Origin: SHZI01 sp031409515
Lineage (GTDB): Bacteria; Pseudomonadota; Gammaproteobacteria; Steroidobacterales; GCA-2729495
Reading direction: 5' to 3'
Length of the DNA: 64,000 nucleotides
Assembly: GCA_031409515.1 (NCBI GenBank)
Contig: JANNXJ010000005.1
Location: 41,602-105,601 of the forward strand
In this document: positions 32,223 to 40,920 of the stretch, one piece after another
How positions within the stretch are numbered: position 1 is the first letter of the stretch
Layout of the letters: the number at the start of each line of letters is the position of its first letter
Position numbers and translations under genes: made by a program
The notes under the pieces: model-generated
What the model saw: the letters and a program-made list of their open reading frames with translations, nothing else
The model's database searches: none
What the model was told of the DNA's origin: nothing

Positions 32223-33227
32223 ATGATCCGGTCGAATCCCCCGGCGCCCCGCAGGCACGCCGGCTTCTCGCTGATCGAGCTGATGATCGCCATGGTGCTC
32301 GGCATCATCCTCACCGCGGGCGTGGTCACGCTCTTTGTCCATAGCCGGCAGAGCTTCAGTCAGGATGAGAGCGTCGCCCGGATGCAAGACGAGGGGCGTT
32401 ATGCGCTGCAGGAGATCGCCCGGGACCTGCAGATGGCGGGCTACGTTGGCGAGCCTCTGCTGCCCGTCGCCATATCGCTTGATCCAACCCTCGCCATCGA
32501 CGAAGACTGCGGCGACCCCGGCCAGGCGAACTGGATCTACAACCTCACCGACGCCGTGACCGGCGACATTAATACGCTGACATCCGTGGATAACGCGGAC
32601 GGCGGAGCGGCTGCCGCCGAATTCTCCTGCATCGACGGTGGAGAACTGGTAGTCGATACGGACGTCGTCGGCGTCAAGCGCATCGCCGGCAACGCCCTCG
32701 CTCCGGCGGACATCGAAGCTGGCAATGTGTACCTGCGCTCCAACAACACGCTGGGCATTTTCTACCAGGACCCGCCCAGCGTGACGCCGGTGCCTGCGCC
32801 ATTTAATGACTGGGAATACCGGCCCCGGATCTATTTCATACGCAGCTACAGCAATGTGGCAGGGGACGGCATCCCCTCACTGTGCCGCAAGGTACTGGTC
32901 GGGGGCGGCACGCCGACGATGAACACCGAATGCATTGCCCAGGGCATCGAGGACCTCCAGGTCGAGTACGGCCTGGACACCAACGGGGATGGCAGCGCCA
33001 ATCGCTATCTGACCAACCCCACGCTTGCCGAGCTCCAGCAGGCCGTATCTGCCCGGGTGTACCTGCGGGCGCGAACCCTGGTCGAGGACCGGCGCTATAC
33101 CGACAACCGCACGTACACCATCAGCAATGCCCCGGTCGCTACTCCCGCCGACAACTTTCACCGGCGCGTGTACTCGACGACGGTCACGATCCACAACCTT
33201 CGAAACATGCAGCGACTGGGAATCTGA
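32223..33227 (+). CDS. pilW: Type IV pilus minor pilin PilW
   Basis: A 334-residue large minor pilin with prepilin site RHAG before FSLIELMIAMVLGIILTAGV. The DEGRYALQEIARDLQMAGY segment is a PilW hallmark. I preferred the ATG at 32223, seven bases after pilV, over the ATG at 32205 that overlaps it. The globular domain is long, as usual for PilW. Confidence 0.9.
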   Translation: MIRSNPPAPRRHAGFSLIELMIAMVLGIILTAGVVTLFVHSRQSFSQDESVARMQDEGRYALQEIARDLQMAGYVGEPLLPVAISLDPTLAIDEDCGDPGQANWIYNLTDAVTGDINTLTSVDNADGGAAAAEFSCIDGGELVVDTDVVGVKRIAGNALAPADIEAGNVYLRSNNTLGIFYQDPPSVTPVPAPFNDWEYRPRIYFIRSYSNVAGDGIPSLCRKVLVGGGTPTMNTECIAQGIEDLQVEYGLDTNGDGSANRYLTNPTLAELQQAVSARVYLRARTLVEDRRYTDNRTYTISNAPVATPADNFHRRVYSTTVTIHNLRNMQRLGI

Positions 33228-33230
33228 GCA

Positions 33231-33731
33231 ATGCATACCAACCTGAAGAGACAACGGGGCGGATCCCTGCTCGTCACCGTCATCTTCATGCTGCTGCTGG
33301 GCATGATGGGCATGATCGGCATGCAGACCAGCCGCCTGCAGTTGCGCATGGCCAACAACGTCGAGGTCAAGGCCAATGCCGAGCAGGCCGCTCAGGCGCT
33401 TGTTGATGCCGTGGCCGCCAACCCGGCCATGACGCCGATCATCGGCGGTGTGGGCTACACCCTCTGCACGCCCGGCGGCCCCGACTGTGATGACGAAAGC
33501 CTCTACATGCCGGCCGGGGACCTCGACGCCGAGGTTGATGCCGGACATCTCTCGGGCAGCGCAGTCGTAACCTCGCCACCCAACAGCCCACCCCCGCGCG
33601 GCATGGGCTTCAGTGCCGACAAGTTCGCGGGTTCTGGGTTTCGGGTGACATCGGACTTTGACCGGGCGGACGACGGACTCGGCCGCGCCACCATTTCCCA
33701 GGGCCTCGTCGTTATCACTCCCATTCTCTGA
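33231..33731 (+). CDS. pilX: Type IV pilus assembly protein PilX
   Basis: A 166-residue pilin-like protein, leader MHTNLKRQRG followed by GSLLVTVIFMLLLGMMGMIGM. As in other PilX proteins, the +5 position is not Glu. MQTSRLQLRMANN and NAEQAAQAL match the PilX N-terminal family. It probably caps the pilus tip with PilV, PilW, FimT and PilY1. Confidence 0.88.
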   Translation: MHTNLKRQRGGSLLVTVIFMLLLGMMGMIGMQTSRLQLRMANNVEVKANAEQAAQALVDAVAANPAMTPIIGGVGYTLCTPGGPDCDDESLYMPAGDLDAEVDAGHLSGSAVVTSPPNSPPPRGMGFSADKFAGSGFRVTSDFDRADDGLGRATISQGLVVITPIL

Positions 33732-33755
33732 CACCTCCAGCGGGACACCACGCAT

Positions 33756-36700
33756 ATGTTCACCCGACAGAATGTTCTCGCCACTGCGGTGGCCGCGCTC
33801 CTGACCCTCAGTCCAGGAGTCGGGCATGCCGATGACACTGACATCTACGTCAACAATGGTTCGCTTGCCCCCGGCAGCGAGCCCATGGTGATGTTCAGCC
33901 TGGATTACCGGCCAAACCTCGGTTCGACGGCCTGCAAGGGCAATGAGTGCGCTTCACTCATTGCCGAGGGCTACTTGCCAGTTAAGGCGTCCTACACGTT
34001 CTTTGACGTGCTGCGCGCCGTATTGAAGAAGGTCATGGATCCGCTCGAAGGCGTCAAGGTTGGTCTGATGATCAACCACGACAACAAGAACAACTGCGCC
34101 AACAAGGTTCAGGCAAACTGCTCCAACGGCGGCTACATCGCCCGTGGCTTCAAGCTGTTCGAAGTGGGTGATGCCAATGGCGCCAAGGCTGAGTTCCACG
34201 CCATCCTGGCGGCCTTGCCCGTACCCCAGGGCAACCTGAGTCACTCTTACCAGGGCAAGGAGCTGTTCTTCGAGTTCTACCGCTACCTGACGGGGCAAGG
34301 GGTCTACAACGGCCACGTGGGCTTTACGGACTTCGCCAGTCCGCCCAACACCAACCTGAACGTGGACGGGCCCGCCTACGACTGGGATGCGTCCATCGAG
34401 AATGCGGCCAAGACCAAATACATGACGCCGATCTCCACCCTGGCCACCTGCGCCAAGGTCTACACCACCAATTTCATGTTCCTGGTGTCGAACCAGGAGG
34501 CCGATTCGGACACCGAGATCAAGAAAACCGTTGCCAACGGTGGCATGGGCCTGACGGGCAACCCGACGTTCCCCACCGTCATCGAGTGGCTCAATGACGT
34601 GGACCTGGCTGACGGCGCCCACGGCACCGTGCCCAACCTGCCCGGCAAGATCAACGTGACGTCGTACTTCGTTGTCGATCCCACCAAGATCAACACGACC
34701 ACCACGGCTTATGCGCAGGCGGGGGGTACAGGCGTGCCCCTGCCGCTGGACTCGGATCCCGGGAAGCTGATTGCCACCCTGCAGGACATCTTCCGGCAGA
34801 TCCTGAGCGTGTCCACCACCTTCGTTGCGGCCTCCGTCCCGGTCAACGTGTTCAACCGCGCCGAGATCATCAATAACATCTATATCGCCCTCTTCAAGGC
34901 TGACGAAGATGCCAAGCCCCAGTGGCCGGGCAACGTGAAGAAGTTCAAGATCTCCAGCCTGAGTGCGGATGACCCCTACCTGGTGGATGCTGACGGTGAC
35001 TCGGCCATTGCCGCAGATGGCCGCATCGCCTTCGACGCCCTGTCGTTCTGGACCGTGCCAGCCACGCTGCCACCACCAGACGCCGCTGCCGGCGAAGTCG
35101 CAGGCAAGGATGGACGCACCGTGGAGCGTGGTGGCGCGGGCCAGAAGCTGCCCGGCTTCACCAGCGGCACTCCTGGGGCACTCAACAGTGCCACGGGCGC
35201 ACGGCAACTCTTCTACGACACTTCCGGCGGCACACTGGCGGCTCTGAACTCGGTCGCGGCCACCGCCGGTGCCCTGCAGGCCAGCCTGGGCGCCGCGAGC
35301 GTGGCCGCCTCGCAGACCATGATTGCCTGGGCCCGCGGACAGGATGTGGACGACCTGGATGGCGACAGCAACCTGACCGAGCCCCGCCAGTGGCTCGTGG
35401 GCGACCTGCTGCACTCCCGGCCGCTGCCCATCAATTACGGCGCCCGCGATGGCTACACCAAGGCCAATCCGGCCATCTTCATCGCGGCCGGATCGAACAA
35501 CGGCTTCCTGCACTTCTTCCGGAACACGACGACCGCTGGCGCCGAAAGCGGTGCCGAGGTGTGGGGCTTCATGCCGCAGGCAGTCATGAACAAGGTGCCC
35601 GTGCTACGCACCAATGCAACGGGGGTCAAGCACCCGATCCTGGTCGACGGGTCCCCGGTTTCCTATCTGGGAGACACGAACTCCAATGGCAGCATCGATA
35701 CGGGCGAGGATGCCTGGCTGTTCTTCGGCCTGCGCCGGGGCGGGACGCAGTACTACGGCCTCGATGTCAGCAATCCGACCAGTCCTTCCCTGCTCTGGAC
35801 CATCAGCAAGTCGGGGAACTTCGCCGACCTGGGCCAGACCTTTTCGGATCCCCGCGTGATCCAGGTCGCCACCTCGTCCGGCACCGTTCCGGCCCTGATC
35901 TTTGGCGGCGGCTTCGACACCAACAAGGACGCCGATGCCATGGGTACCGACGACAGCGTCGGCAAGGGCCTGTACATCGTCAACGCAGAGACCGGAGCCC
36001 TCATCTGGAAGGCCGTCGGCGGCTCGGGCGCCGACTCGGCCACGGTGTTCACCCACGAGGACCTGCTGGACAGCATCCCGTCCGCCGTTTCGGTGGTCGA
36101 TTCCGACGGCGACGGCGTGCAGGACCGCGCCTACGTCGGGGATACGGGCGGCAACGTCTGGCGTGCCGACTTCAACGGACCGGACACCACCGAGTGGCAG
36201 CTGACCAAGCTGGCCACACTGGGCCGGCATGCTCCGGCCGCAGGCGGCAAGGCCGATGACCGCCGCTTCTTCCACCGGCCGGACATTGTCCAGTCCCTCG
36301 ACGAAGACGGGCCTTTTGATGCCGTCATCATCGGCAGTGGCGACCGCGAGGATCCCCTCGACAAGGGTGGCGTAACAGCTAACTGGGCCTTCATGATCAA
36401 GGATCGCAATGTGGGCGCGGGCTCCGGAGCCGATAGCGACCTCGTCCTGGCAGACCTGGGGGACGTCACCAACACCTGCGTGGCGCCGGGCGAAACCTGC
36501 AGCGCCGCCCTGACCGACGGCTGGGCCCTCAAGCTGGACACGGCCGGGGAGAAATCACTGGCTACGGCCACCACGATCAGCAACACCGTGTACTTCACGA
36601 CCTACGTGCCCGGCGGACAGTCGGCAGAGGGCAGCTGCGGCCCCAAGGAAGGCACGGGCCGTCTGTATGCCGTTTCGATCTTCGATGCCTCTGCCCGCCG

Positions 36701-36884
36701 CAACTATGACGTGACCACCGAAGTGAATGATCGGTACACCGAGCTCGACTCGCAGGGCATTCCTGCCGAGGTGGTCTCGCTGCCCCCGAACTCGATCCTG
36801 CGGCCAGACCTCAACGTGGAGCAGACCGGTGCTCCGACGCGCTTTGAGACGTATTGGTACCAGGCCGAGGACGGCGACCTGTAG
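33756..36884 (+). CDS. pilY1: Pilus tip adhesin/assembly protein PilY1
   Basis: An exported protein of 1042 residues with a signal peptide. The N-terminal ~350 residues form a divergent von Willebrand A-like region without a clean MIDAS. The C-terminal ~500 residues form the PilY1 beta-propeller: QWLVGDLLHSRPLPINYG, GSNNGFLHFF, MPQAVMNKVP and YYGLDVSNP. The calcium loop DSDGDGVQDRAYVGD is present near residue 777. In Pseudomonas PilY1 acts in pilus extension, adhesion and surface sensing. It lies in the minor pilin operon. Confidence 0.93.
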   Translation: MFTRQNVLATAVAALLTLSPGVGHADDTDIYVNNGSLAPGSEPMVMFSLDYRPNLGSTACKGNECASLIAEGYLPVKASYTFFDVLRAVLKKVMDPLEGVKVGLMINHDNKNNCANKVQANCSNGGYIARGFKLFEVGDANGAKAEFHAILAALPVPQGNLSHSYQGKELFFEFYRYLTGQGVYNGHVGFTDFASPPNTNLNVDGPAYDWDASIENAAKTKYMTPISTLATCAKVYTTNFMFLVSNQEADSDTEIKKTVANGGMGLTGNPTFPTVIEWLNDVDLADGAHGTVPNLPGKINVTSYFVVDPTKINTTTTAYAQAGGTGVPLPLDSDPGKLIATLQDIFRQILSVSTTFVAASVPVNVFNRAEIINNIYIALFKADEDAKPQWPGNVKKFKISSLSADDPYLVDADGDSAIAADGRIAFDALSFWTVPATLPPPDAAAGEVAGKDGRTVERGGAGQKLPGFTSGTPGALNSATGARQLFYDTSGGTLAALNSVAATAGALQASLGAASVAASQTMIAWARGQDVDDLDGDSNLTEPRQWLVGDLLHSRPLPINYGARDGYTKANPAIFIAAGSNNGFLHFFRNTTTAGAESGAEVWGFMPQAVMNKVPVLRTNATGVKHPILVDGSPVSYLGDTNSNGSIDTGEDAWLFFGLRRGGTQYYGLDVSNPTSPSLLWTISKSGNFADLGQTFSDPRVIQVATSSGTVPALIFGGGFDTNKDADAMGTDDSVGKGLYIVNAETGALIWKAVGGSGADSATVFTHEDLLDSIPSAVSVVDSDGDGVQDRAYVGDTGGNVWRADFNGPDTTEWQLTKLATLGRHAPAAGGKADDRRFFHRPDIVQSLDEDGPFDAVIIGSGDREDPLDKGGVTANWAFMIKDRNVGAGSGADSDLVLADLGDVTNTCVAPGETCSAALTDGWALKLDTAGEKSLATATTISNTVYFTTYVPGGQSAEGSCGPKEGTGRLYAVSIFDASARRNYDVTTEVNDRYTELDSQGIPAEVVSLPPNSILRPDLNVEQTGAPTRFETYWYQAEDGDL

Positions 36885-36913
36885 TCGTGATGATGCTGAC
36901 CCTGGAGCAAGCC

Positions 36914-37378
36914 ATGCACATGTCCCGAATCCTGCAAAACCGGCCGCGAGCCGCCGGTTTTACCCTGGTGGAGTTGATGATCGTACTGTTGATCATCAGC
37001 ATTCTGGCTGCAGTGGGCTATCCCTCGTACGGGCAGTACATTGTCCGGAGCAATCAGAAGGCGGCTGCCAGTGCCCTTTACCGCCTCGCTGACCGCCAGG
37101 AACAGTTCTTCCTGGACAACAAATCCTATGCCGACAGTCTGACGACGCTTGGGTACGCCGCCGACGTGATAGGCCTCGACCGGGATGGCCAGTTCACCGA
37201 CAGCAACGCAGAAGACATCATCTACACTCTGACGATGACGGATCCCGGCGCCACCACCTACCAGCTTGAGGCGGATCCCGAAGGCACGCAGGCTGAGCGG
37301 GACGGCGCCTGCGGGACGTTCACCCTGGACGACAGCGGCAATCGCGGCGCGAGCGGCGGCGGCGACAACTGCTGGTAG
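36914..37378 (+). CDS. pilE: Type IV minor pilin PilE
   Basis: A 154-residue pilin with leader ending RAAG before FTLVELMIVLLIISILAAVG; Glu +5 is present. The end has two cysteines (DGACGTFTLDDSG and DNCW), the usual pilin disulphide loop. I chose the ATG at 36914 because GGAG lies seven bases upstream; ATGs at 36890 and 36893 are in frame. It is the last gene of the pilin operon. Confidence 0.88.
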   Translation: MHMSRILQNRPRAAGFTLVELMIVLLIISILAAVGYPSYGQYIVRSNQKAAASALYRLADRQEQFFLDNKSYADSLTTLGYAADVIGLDRDGQFTDSNAEDIIYTLTMTDPGATTYQLEADPEGTQAERDGACGTFTLDDSGNRGASGGGDNCW

Positions 37379-37506
37379 CTGGCACCGCGTCGGTAACCCG
37401 CCATGGCATCGTGGCCTTTGTTCTGGCCTAGACTCCCATACTCTCCTTGACGGATAACTGTACGGTACTGTTTGCGCTGAGGTAAACATAGGGTCCGGCT
37501 AACCAC

Positions 37507-37542
37507 GGCTGGCTACCAGCAGGTACTTTGAATCGCCTATCC
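37507..37542. repeat. Dispersed repeat X, 36-base copy
   Basis: GGCTGGCTACCAGC followed by AGGTACTTTGAATCGCCTAT and CC matches 23153-23188 with one mismatch. Confidence 0.75.
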
Positions 37543-37589
37543 TCCGTTCGTAGACCCGCAGAATCTGATGAACCCCGGCGCGCTTGGCT

Positions 37590-37613
37590 TGTAGGAGCGC
37601 CATCGGGTGCGAC
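37590..37613. repeat. REP-like element, GTAGGAGCG family
   Basis: TGTAGGAGCGCCATCGGGTG followed by CGAC has the REP ends of the copies at 10049 and 10811, with a weaker central palindrome. Confidence 0.5.
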
Positions 37614-37666
37614 CCCCTCGACCAATCCCTGTCCGGCTCCATGGCATCCACCTCGCCCTGCTATCA

Positions 37667-37676
37667 TTGCTAGCAA
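37667..37676 (+). promoter_or_regulatory. Candidate operator of the VapB/FitA-like antitoxin
   Basis: The perfect 10-base palindrome TTGCTAGCAA lies 22 bases before the antitoxin start, directly after a possible -10 (TATCAT). Confidence 0.4.
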
Positions 37677-37698
37677 GGACAACTGCCGGGAGCGTGAT

Positions 37699-37920
37699 GT
37701 GGCACAGCTTATAGTCAGAAATCTGTCCGAGGAACGGGTCAGGGCATTGAAGCAGCGCGCGGGCAAGCACAATCGGAGTGCCGAGCAGGAGCATCGGGAG
37801 ATCCTGCAGGCGGCATTGCGCAGCTCGCGGCGGCGCAGCCTGGCGGACGTGCTGGGTACCATGCCGAACGTGGGGGACGACCGGGATTTTCTCCGGAAGC
37901 AATCCGACCGGCGAGGGTGA
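37699..37920 (+). CDS. FitA/VapB-like ribbon-helix-helix antitoxin
   Basis: A 73-residue protein, GTG start with GGGAG six bases upstream. VAQLIVRNLSEERVRALKQR followed by SAEQEHREILQAAL is the Arc-type RHH domain of FitA-like antitoxins; the tail (LADVLGTMPNVGDDRDF) would bind the PIN toxin. The toxin gene directly downstream is truncated, so this antitoxin has no intact partner here. Confidence 0.8.
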   Translation: MAQLIVRNLSEERVRALKQRAGKHNRSAEQEHREILQAALRSSRRRSLADVLGTMPNVGDDRDFLRKQSDRRG

Positions 37921-37985
37921 CCGTGTACCTGGTTGATACCGACGTGATCAGCGAAGCACGCAAGGGTGAACGCGCCAATGCGGGT
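37917..37985 (+). pseudogene. VapC (PIN domain) toxin, truncated after ~22 codons
   Basis: A GTG start overlaps the antitoxin stop (GTGA). YLVDTDVISEARKGERANAGV is the N-terminal strand and first helix of a PIN-domain ribonuclease, with the first metal Asp. Homology stops at about 37985, where the 3' end of the opposite-strand DUF3297 gene begins. The remaining PIN domain is lost, so no active toxin can be made. Confidence 0.8.
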
Positions 37986-37986
37986 G

Positions 37987-38241
37987 TCAGCTCGGCGTCT
38001 TCAGGAAGGTCTCCACAGTCCCGGTGCGCTTCATGGTCAGCGGTTGTCCGCGCCGGTCCAGGGCCTTGCCCATGGCCACCCGGACCCAGCCCTCGCTGAC
38101 GCAGTACTCTTCCACGTCGAACCGCTCCTTGCCGTTCAGGCGGATGCCGATGCCCCGGGCCAGGAGCGCTTCGTCGTAGAAGGGGCTTCGGGGGTCGGTG
38201 CTCAGGCGGTCGGGCAATAACTCGGTCACGGTGGCTTTCAT
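37987..38241 (-). CDS. DUF3297 family protein
   Basis: An 84-residue soluble protein. LPDRLSTDPRSPFYDEALL, RGIGIRLNGKER and VEEYCVSEGWVRVAMGKALD match the conserved core of the DUF3297 family, which is widespread in proteobacteria and has no known function. The gene is complete. Its stop lies directly at the point where vapC is cut. Confidence 0.85.
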   Translation of the reverse strand: MKATVTELLPDRLSTDPRSPFYDEALLARGIGIRLNGKERFDVEEYCVSEGWVRVAMGKALDRRGQPLTMKRTGTVETFLKTPS

Positions 38242-38305
38242 TGGCTCGGGACGGCCGCCATGTTACCAGCATCGATTCTCCGGACCAGGCACGGAGTGGG
38301 CTGCG

Positions 38306-38659
38306 CTACTGCCCGCTCCTGCGCCGCAGGCGCTCAGTCATGACCCGCATCAGTTGCAGGGCGAATTTCGGCGTCTGTTCGATCAGCCGCAGGAAGCGCT
38401 TCTCGCCGATTGCGGCAAGCTTGCAGTCGGTAGCGGCTATCGCCGCCGCGCTTCGGGGTCCTGAATCGATGAGGGCCATTTCCCCAAAAATCTCACCGGC
38501 ACTGAGCCGGTCGACCACAGCGCCATCGAAGTGGATTTCGACGGTCCCCTCGACGATTACGAACATGCAATCGCCGGGATCACCCTTCCGGAAGATGGGG
38601 GTGCCAGAACTGAAGGAGCGAACGTCCGGCTCCCGGCTGAAGATGTCAAAGGAGGTCAT
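38306..38659 (-). CDS. Cyclic nucleotide-binding domain protein
   Basis: A single cNMP-binding domain of 117 residues (CRP/PKA regulatory-like). FRKGDPGDCMFVIVEGTVEI and LSAGEIFGEMALIDSGPRSA contain the phosphate-binding cassette with Glu and Arg. There is no DNA-binding domain. GGGAAAG lies six bases before the ATG at 38659, so the TTG at 38683 is less likely. It could respond to a nucleotide made elsewhere, but no link is shown by position. Confidence 0.88.
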   Translation of the reverse strand: MTSFDIFSREPDVRSFSSGTPIFRKGDPGDCMFVIVEGTVEIHFDGAVVDRLSAGEIFGEMALIDSGPRSAAAIAATDCKLAAIGEKRFLRLIEQTPKFALQLMRVMTERLRRRSGQ

Positions 38660-38770
38660 GAAAACTTTCCCGATTGTTACCAAACAGTGACGCTACCCAT
38701 GCAATATTGCGATTCCGTGAATATCCGACTGGCTGTCGGTAAACGCCTGGGCACGCTATCAGCTCTCAAG

Positions 38771-38792
38771 AGGTACTTTGGATGGCATATCC
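38771..38792. repeat. Dispersed repeat X, core only
   Basis: AGGTACTTTGGATGGCATAT followed by CC matches the 22-base core at 23167 and 37521 in 19 positions. It lies 37 bases upstream of the next gene. Confidence 0.5.
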
Positions 38793-38828
38793 TCGGGCAT
38801 CGCAAGCAACAATACAGAGGTCCCCGTG

Positions 38829-39485
38829 ATGGCAACCCCCGTTTCTTCCCGCGTGCGCGCCCGTTGGCGCCTGGCCCTGGTCGCAACCGGCCTGCTTTCC
38901 CTGTCCACCGCCCTCGCCGGGGGCCACAAGGCGATCGGCGCGCGCGTCGAACCGGCAGTGCCGGACGAGGTGCGCACGGGCGTGACTGCCCTGGTTGAGG
39001 AAACCGCCAACCGCTGGAACTCCCAGGACTACGCCACCCTGCTCGGGCTGTGGGACCCGGCAGAGGCCTACCCCACCTACCTCGCCGAGGAGCAGGCCGA
39101 GTGGTTTGTGGGCTGGGACCGTCTGCGGGGCTATCTCGACCCGCCACGGCCGGTGCCGGTCATCGAGGCGATCCGGATGTTTGCCGAAGATGTTCGCGTC
39201 AAGCAGATCGCGCCGGATCTTGCCATCGGCATCTGGAACTGGCACTTCGAGATGAAGACCATCGCCAGCAAACCCATCGGCGAGGACGTGCGGGTGAGTG
39301 GCGTCTTCCGGAAAACGGCGGAGGGCTGGCGGTTCATCCACTACGCCGAATCACCGAAGACCGCGGCCGTGTACCTCAGTGACCTGATGGAGAAGGAAGT
39401 CCGGCCGGGCTGGGACGAGTTCTTCGAGCAGGCGAAACAGCGCAAGCGCGAGGTTGCCAAACGCAAGCAGCAGGAAGCCCGCTAG
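38829..39485 (+). CDS. Exported SnoaL/NTF2-like protein
   Basis: A 218-residue protein with a signal peptide (hydrophobic stretch LALVATGLLSLSTALAGG) and an NTF2/SnoaL-like cone fold: VEETANRWNSQDYATLLGLW, then FVGWDRLRGYL, VSGVFRKTAEGWRFIHYAES. The C-terminal 35 residues are strongly basic and helical. No catalytic residues are obvious. GAGG precedes the ATG at 38829. The gene is ten bases upstream of the asparaginase-type gene. Confidence 0.75.
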   Translation: MATPVSSRVRARWRLALVATGLLSLSTALAGGHKAIGARVEPAVPDEVRTGVTALVEETANRWNSQDYATLLGLWDPAEAYPTYLAEEQAEWFVGWDRLRGYLDPPRPVPVIEAIRMFAEDVRVKQIAPDLAIGIWNWHFEMKTIASKPIGEDVRVSGVFRKTAEGWRFIHYAESPKTAAVYLSDLMEKEVRPGWDEFFEQAKQRKREVAKRKQQEAR

Positions 39486-39494
39486 CGGGCCGCC

Positions 39495-40502
39495 ATGCGC
39501 GTTGCGCCTGCTTTCCTGATCCTCAATCTCCTGCTGCTCGCAGCACCGGCCATGGCCGGGGATGTCGTGCTGGTCATCCATGGCGGAGCCGGGGCGCCTC
39601 CCCGGGCTCAGCTCAGCCGGCAGAAGGAGGCGGCCGTGCGGACCGAGCTCGAGAAGGCCCTGAAGGCCGGCTACGCGGTGCTCAGCAAGGGTGGCTCGGC
39701 GGTCGAAGCGGTATCGGCGTCGGTCGTGATTATGGAGGACTCGCCGCTGTTCAACGCCGGACGGGGCGCAGTGCTCAATGCGAATGGCCAGGCCGAACTT
39801 GATGCCGCAATCATGGAGGGAGCCACGCGTCGCGCCGGGGCCGTCGCCGGACTGCACCGCGTGAAGAACCCGGTGCTGCTGGCCCGTGCGGTGATGGACA
39901 AGTCCCGGCACGTCATGCTGATTGGCGACGGCGCGGAGGTTTTCGGCCGGTCAGTCGGTATCCGGATGGTCGACCCGGCGTACTTCATCACGGAGGAGCG
40001 CAAGCAGGAACTGGCGGAGGCCCAGGCGAAAGAAAACCAGAAGCAGGCTGCGGTACCCGTCCGGATGTACCTGGGCACGGTCGGCGCCGTAGCGCTGGAC
40101 CGCTCGGGCCGGCTGGCTGCGGCCACCTCTACGGGCGGACTGACCAACAAGCGCTACGGCAGGGTGGGCGATTCGCCCATTATCGGTGCGGGCACCTATG
40201 CCGACGACCACTGCGGCGTGTCGGCCACAGGTTGGGGGGAATTCTTCATCCGGGCAGTGGCCGCGCACGATGTTTGTGCGCGGATGCGCTACCGGCGCGA
40301 CAGCGTTGGCAAGGCGGCGGGTGACGTGCTCGACGGCATTGCGAAGCGCGGCGGTGATGGCGGCATGATCGCGCTGGATGACCGCGGCAACGTCGCCATG
40401 CCCTTCAACACCGACGGCATGTACCGGGGTATCGTTACGGGTGACGGTCTGGTGCAGATCGCCATCTACAGAGACTCGGCACCTCCCAAGGCGCGGAAGT
40501 GA
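39495..40502 (+). CDS. Isoaspartyl peptidase / L-asparaginase (Ntn-hydrolase)
   Basis: Plant-type asparaginase of 335 residues, exported by a signal peptide ending AMAGD. IHGGAGAPP, FNAGRGAVLN, DAAIMEG and the cleavage site GTVGAVALD with the Thr nucleophile match the IaaA family; autocleavage would release the beta chain at that Thr. STGGLTNKRYGRVGDSPIIG and AGTYAD form the substrate site. Activity on isoaspartyl dipeptides or asparagine in the periplasm is expected. Confidence 0.92.
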   Translation: MRVAPAFLILNLLLLAAPAMAGDVVLVIHGGAGAPPRAQLSRQKEAAVRTELEKALKAGYAVLSKGGSAVEAVSASVVIMEDSPLFNAGRGAVLNANGQAELDAAIMEGATRRAGAVAGLHRVKNPVLLARAVMDKSRHVMLIGDGAEVFGRSVGIRMVDPAYFITEERKQELAEAQAKENQKQAAVPVRMYLGTVGAVALDRSGRLAAATSTGGLTNKRYGRVGDSPIIGAGTYADDHCGVSATGWGEFFIRAVAAHDVCARMRYRRDSVGKAAGDVLDGIAKRGGDGGMIALDDRGNVAMPFNTDGMYRGIVTGDGLVQIAIYRDSAPPKARK

Positions 40503-40554
40503 AGCGCGTCGCCGGACTGAACCTGGTCGTCCCCTAACCACTGAAGGTAATGCG

Positions 40555-40920
40555 ATGCAGATAAGATCCCCAGCCATTGGCCGGTTCCTCGCCATCTCCA
40601 GCCTTGCCGCCATCCTCACCCTCTCCGCCTGTACCCAGGAGCAGCAGAACAAGTTAGGCCGCGGCATCCAGAACTGGACGGGCACCGACGGCGTGCTCGA
40701 TATCTATGCGGGTGAGAAACTGGCCATGCGCTTCATCCAGATTGACAAGATGACCACGGGCATTGGTACGTCAGACAACCAGCCCCGCTCCTTCCGTTAC
40801 GGTTACGGGGTGGTGGACGAAAACTTCAACTGGCTGCAGGACCCGGGCGAGAAGAAGGTGTACTTCGAAGTCAGCGACTACTCGACGAGCTACGTCTTCT
40901 ACGAGAACTACAAGGACTAG
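40555..40920 (+). CDS. Small lipoprotein of unknown function
   Basis: A 121-residue lipoprotein with leader ending LTLSAC (Cys26). The mature part is beta-rich with many aromatic residues (YGYGVVDENFNW, EVSDYSTSYVFYENY). I recognise no family. GAAGG lies before the ATG at 40555. The stop shares the sequence CTAG with the stop of the convergent MFS gene. Confidence 0.75.
   Translation: MQIRSPAIGRFLAISSLAAILTLSACTQEQQNKLGRGIQNWTGTDGVLDIYAGEKLAMRFIQIDKMTTGIGTSDNQPRSFRYGYGVVDENFNWLQDPGEKKVYFEVSDYSTSYVFYENYKD

Larger units (their letters stand above)
37379..37698. other. Non-coding stretch with repeats after pilE
   Basis: About 320 bases with no supported gene. It contains a copy of repeat X (37507-37542), a REP-like element (37590-37613) and the antitoxin promoter region. 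No clear terminator for the pilin operon is visible. Confidence 0.6.

Noticed and set aside
37590..37613. GAGCGCCATCGGGTG as another IS91 transposase fragment
   Set aside because: It shares 15 bases with the ERHR-coding part, but the flanks fit a TGTAGGAGCG REP better and no further IS91 codons follow.
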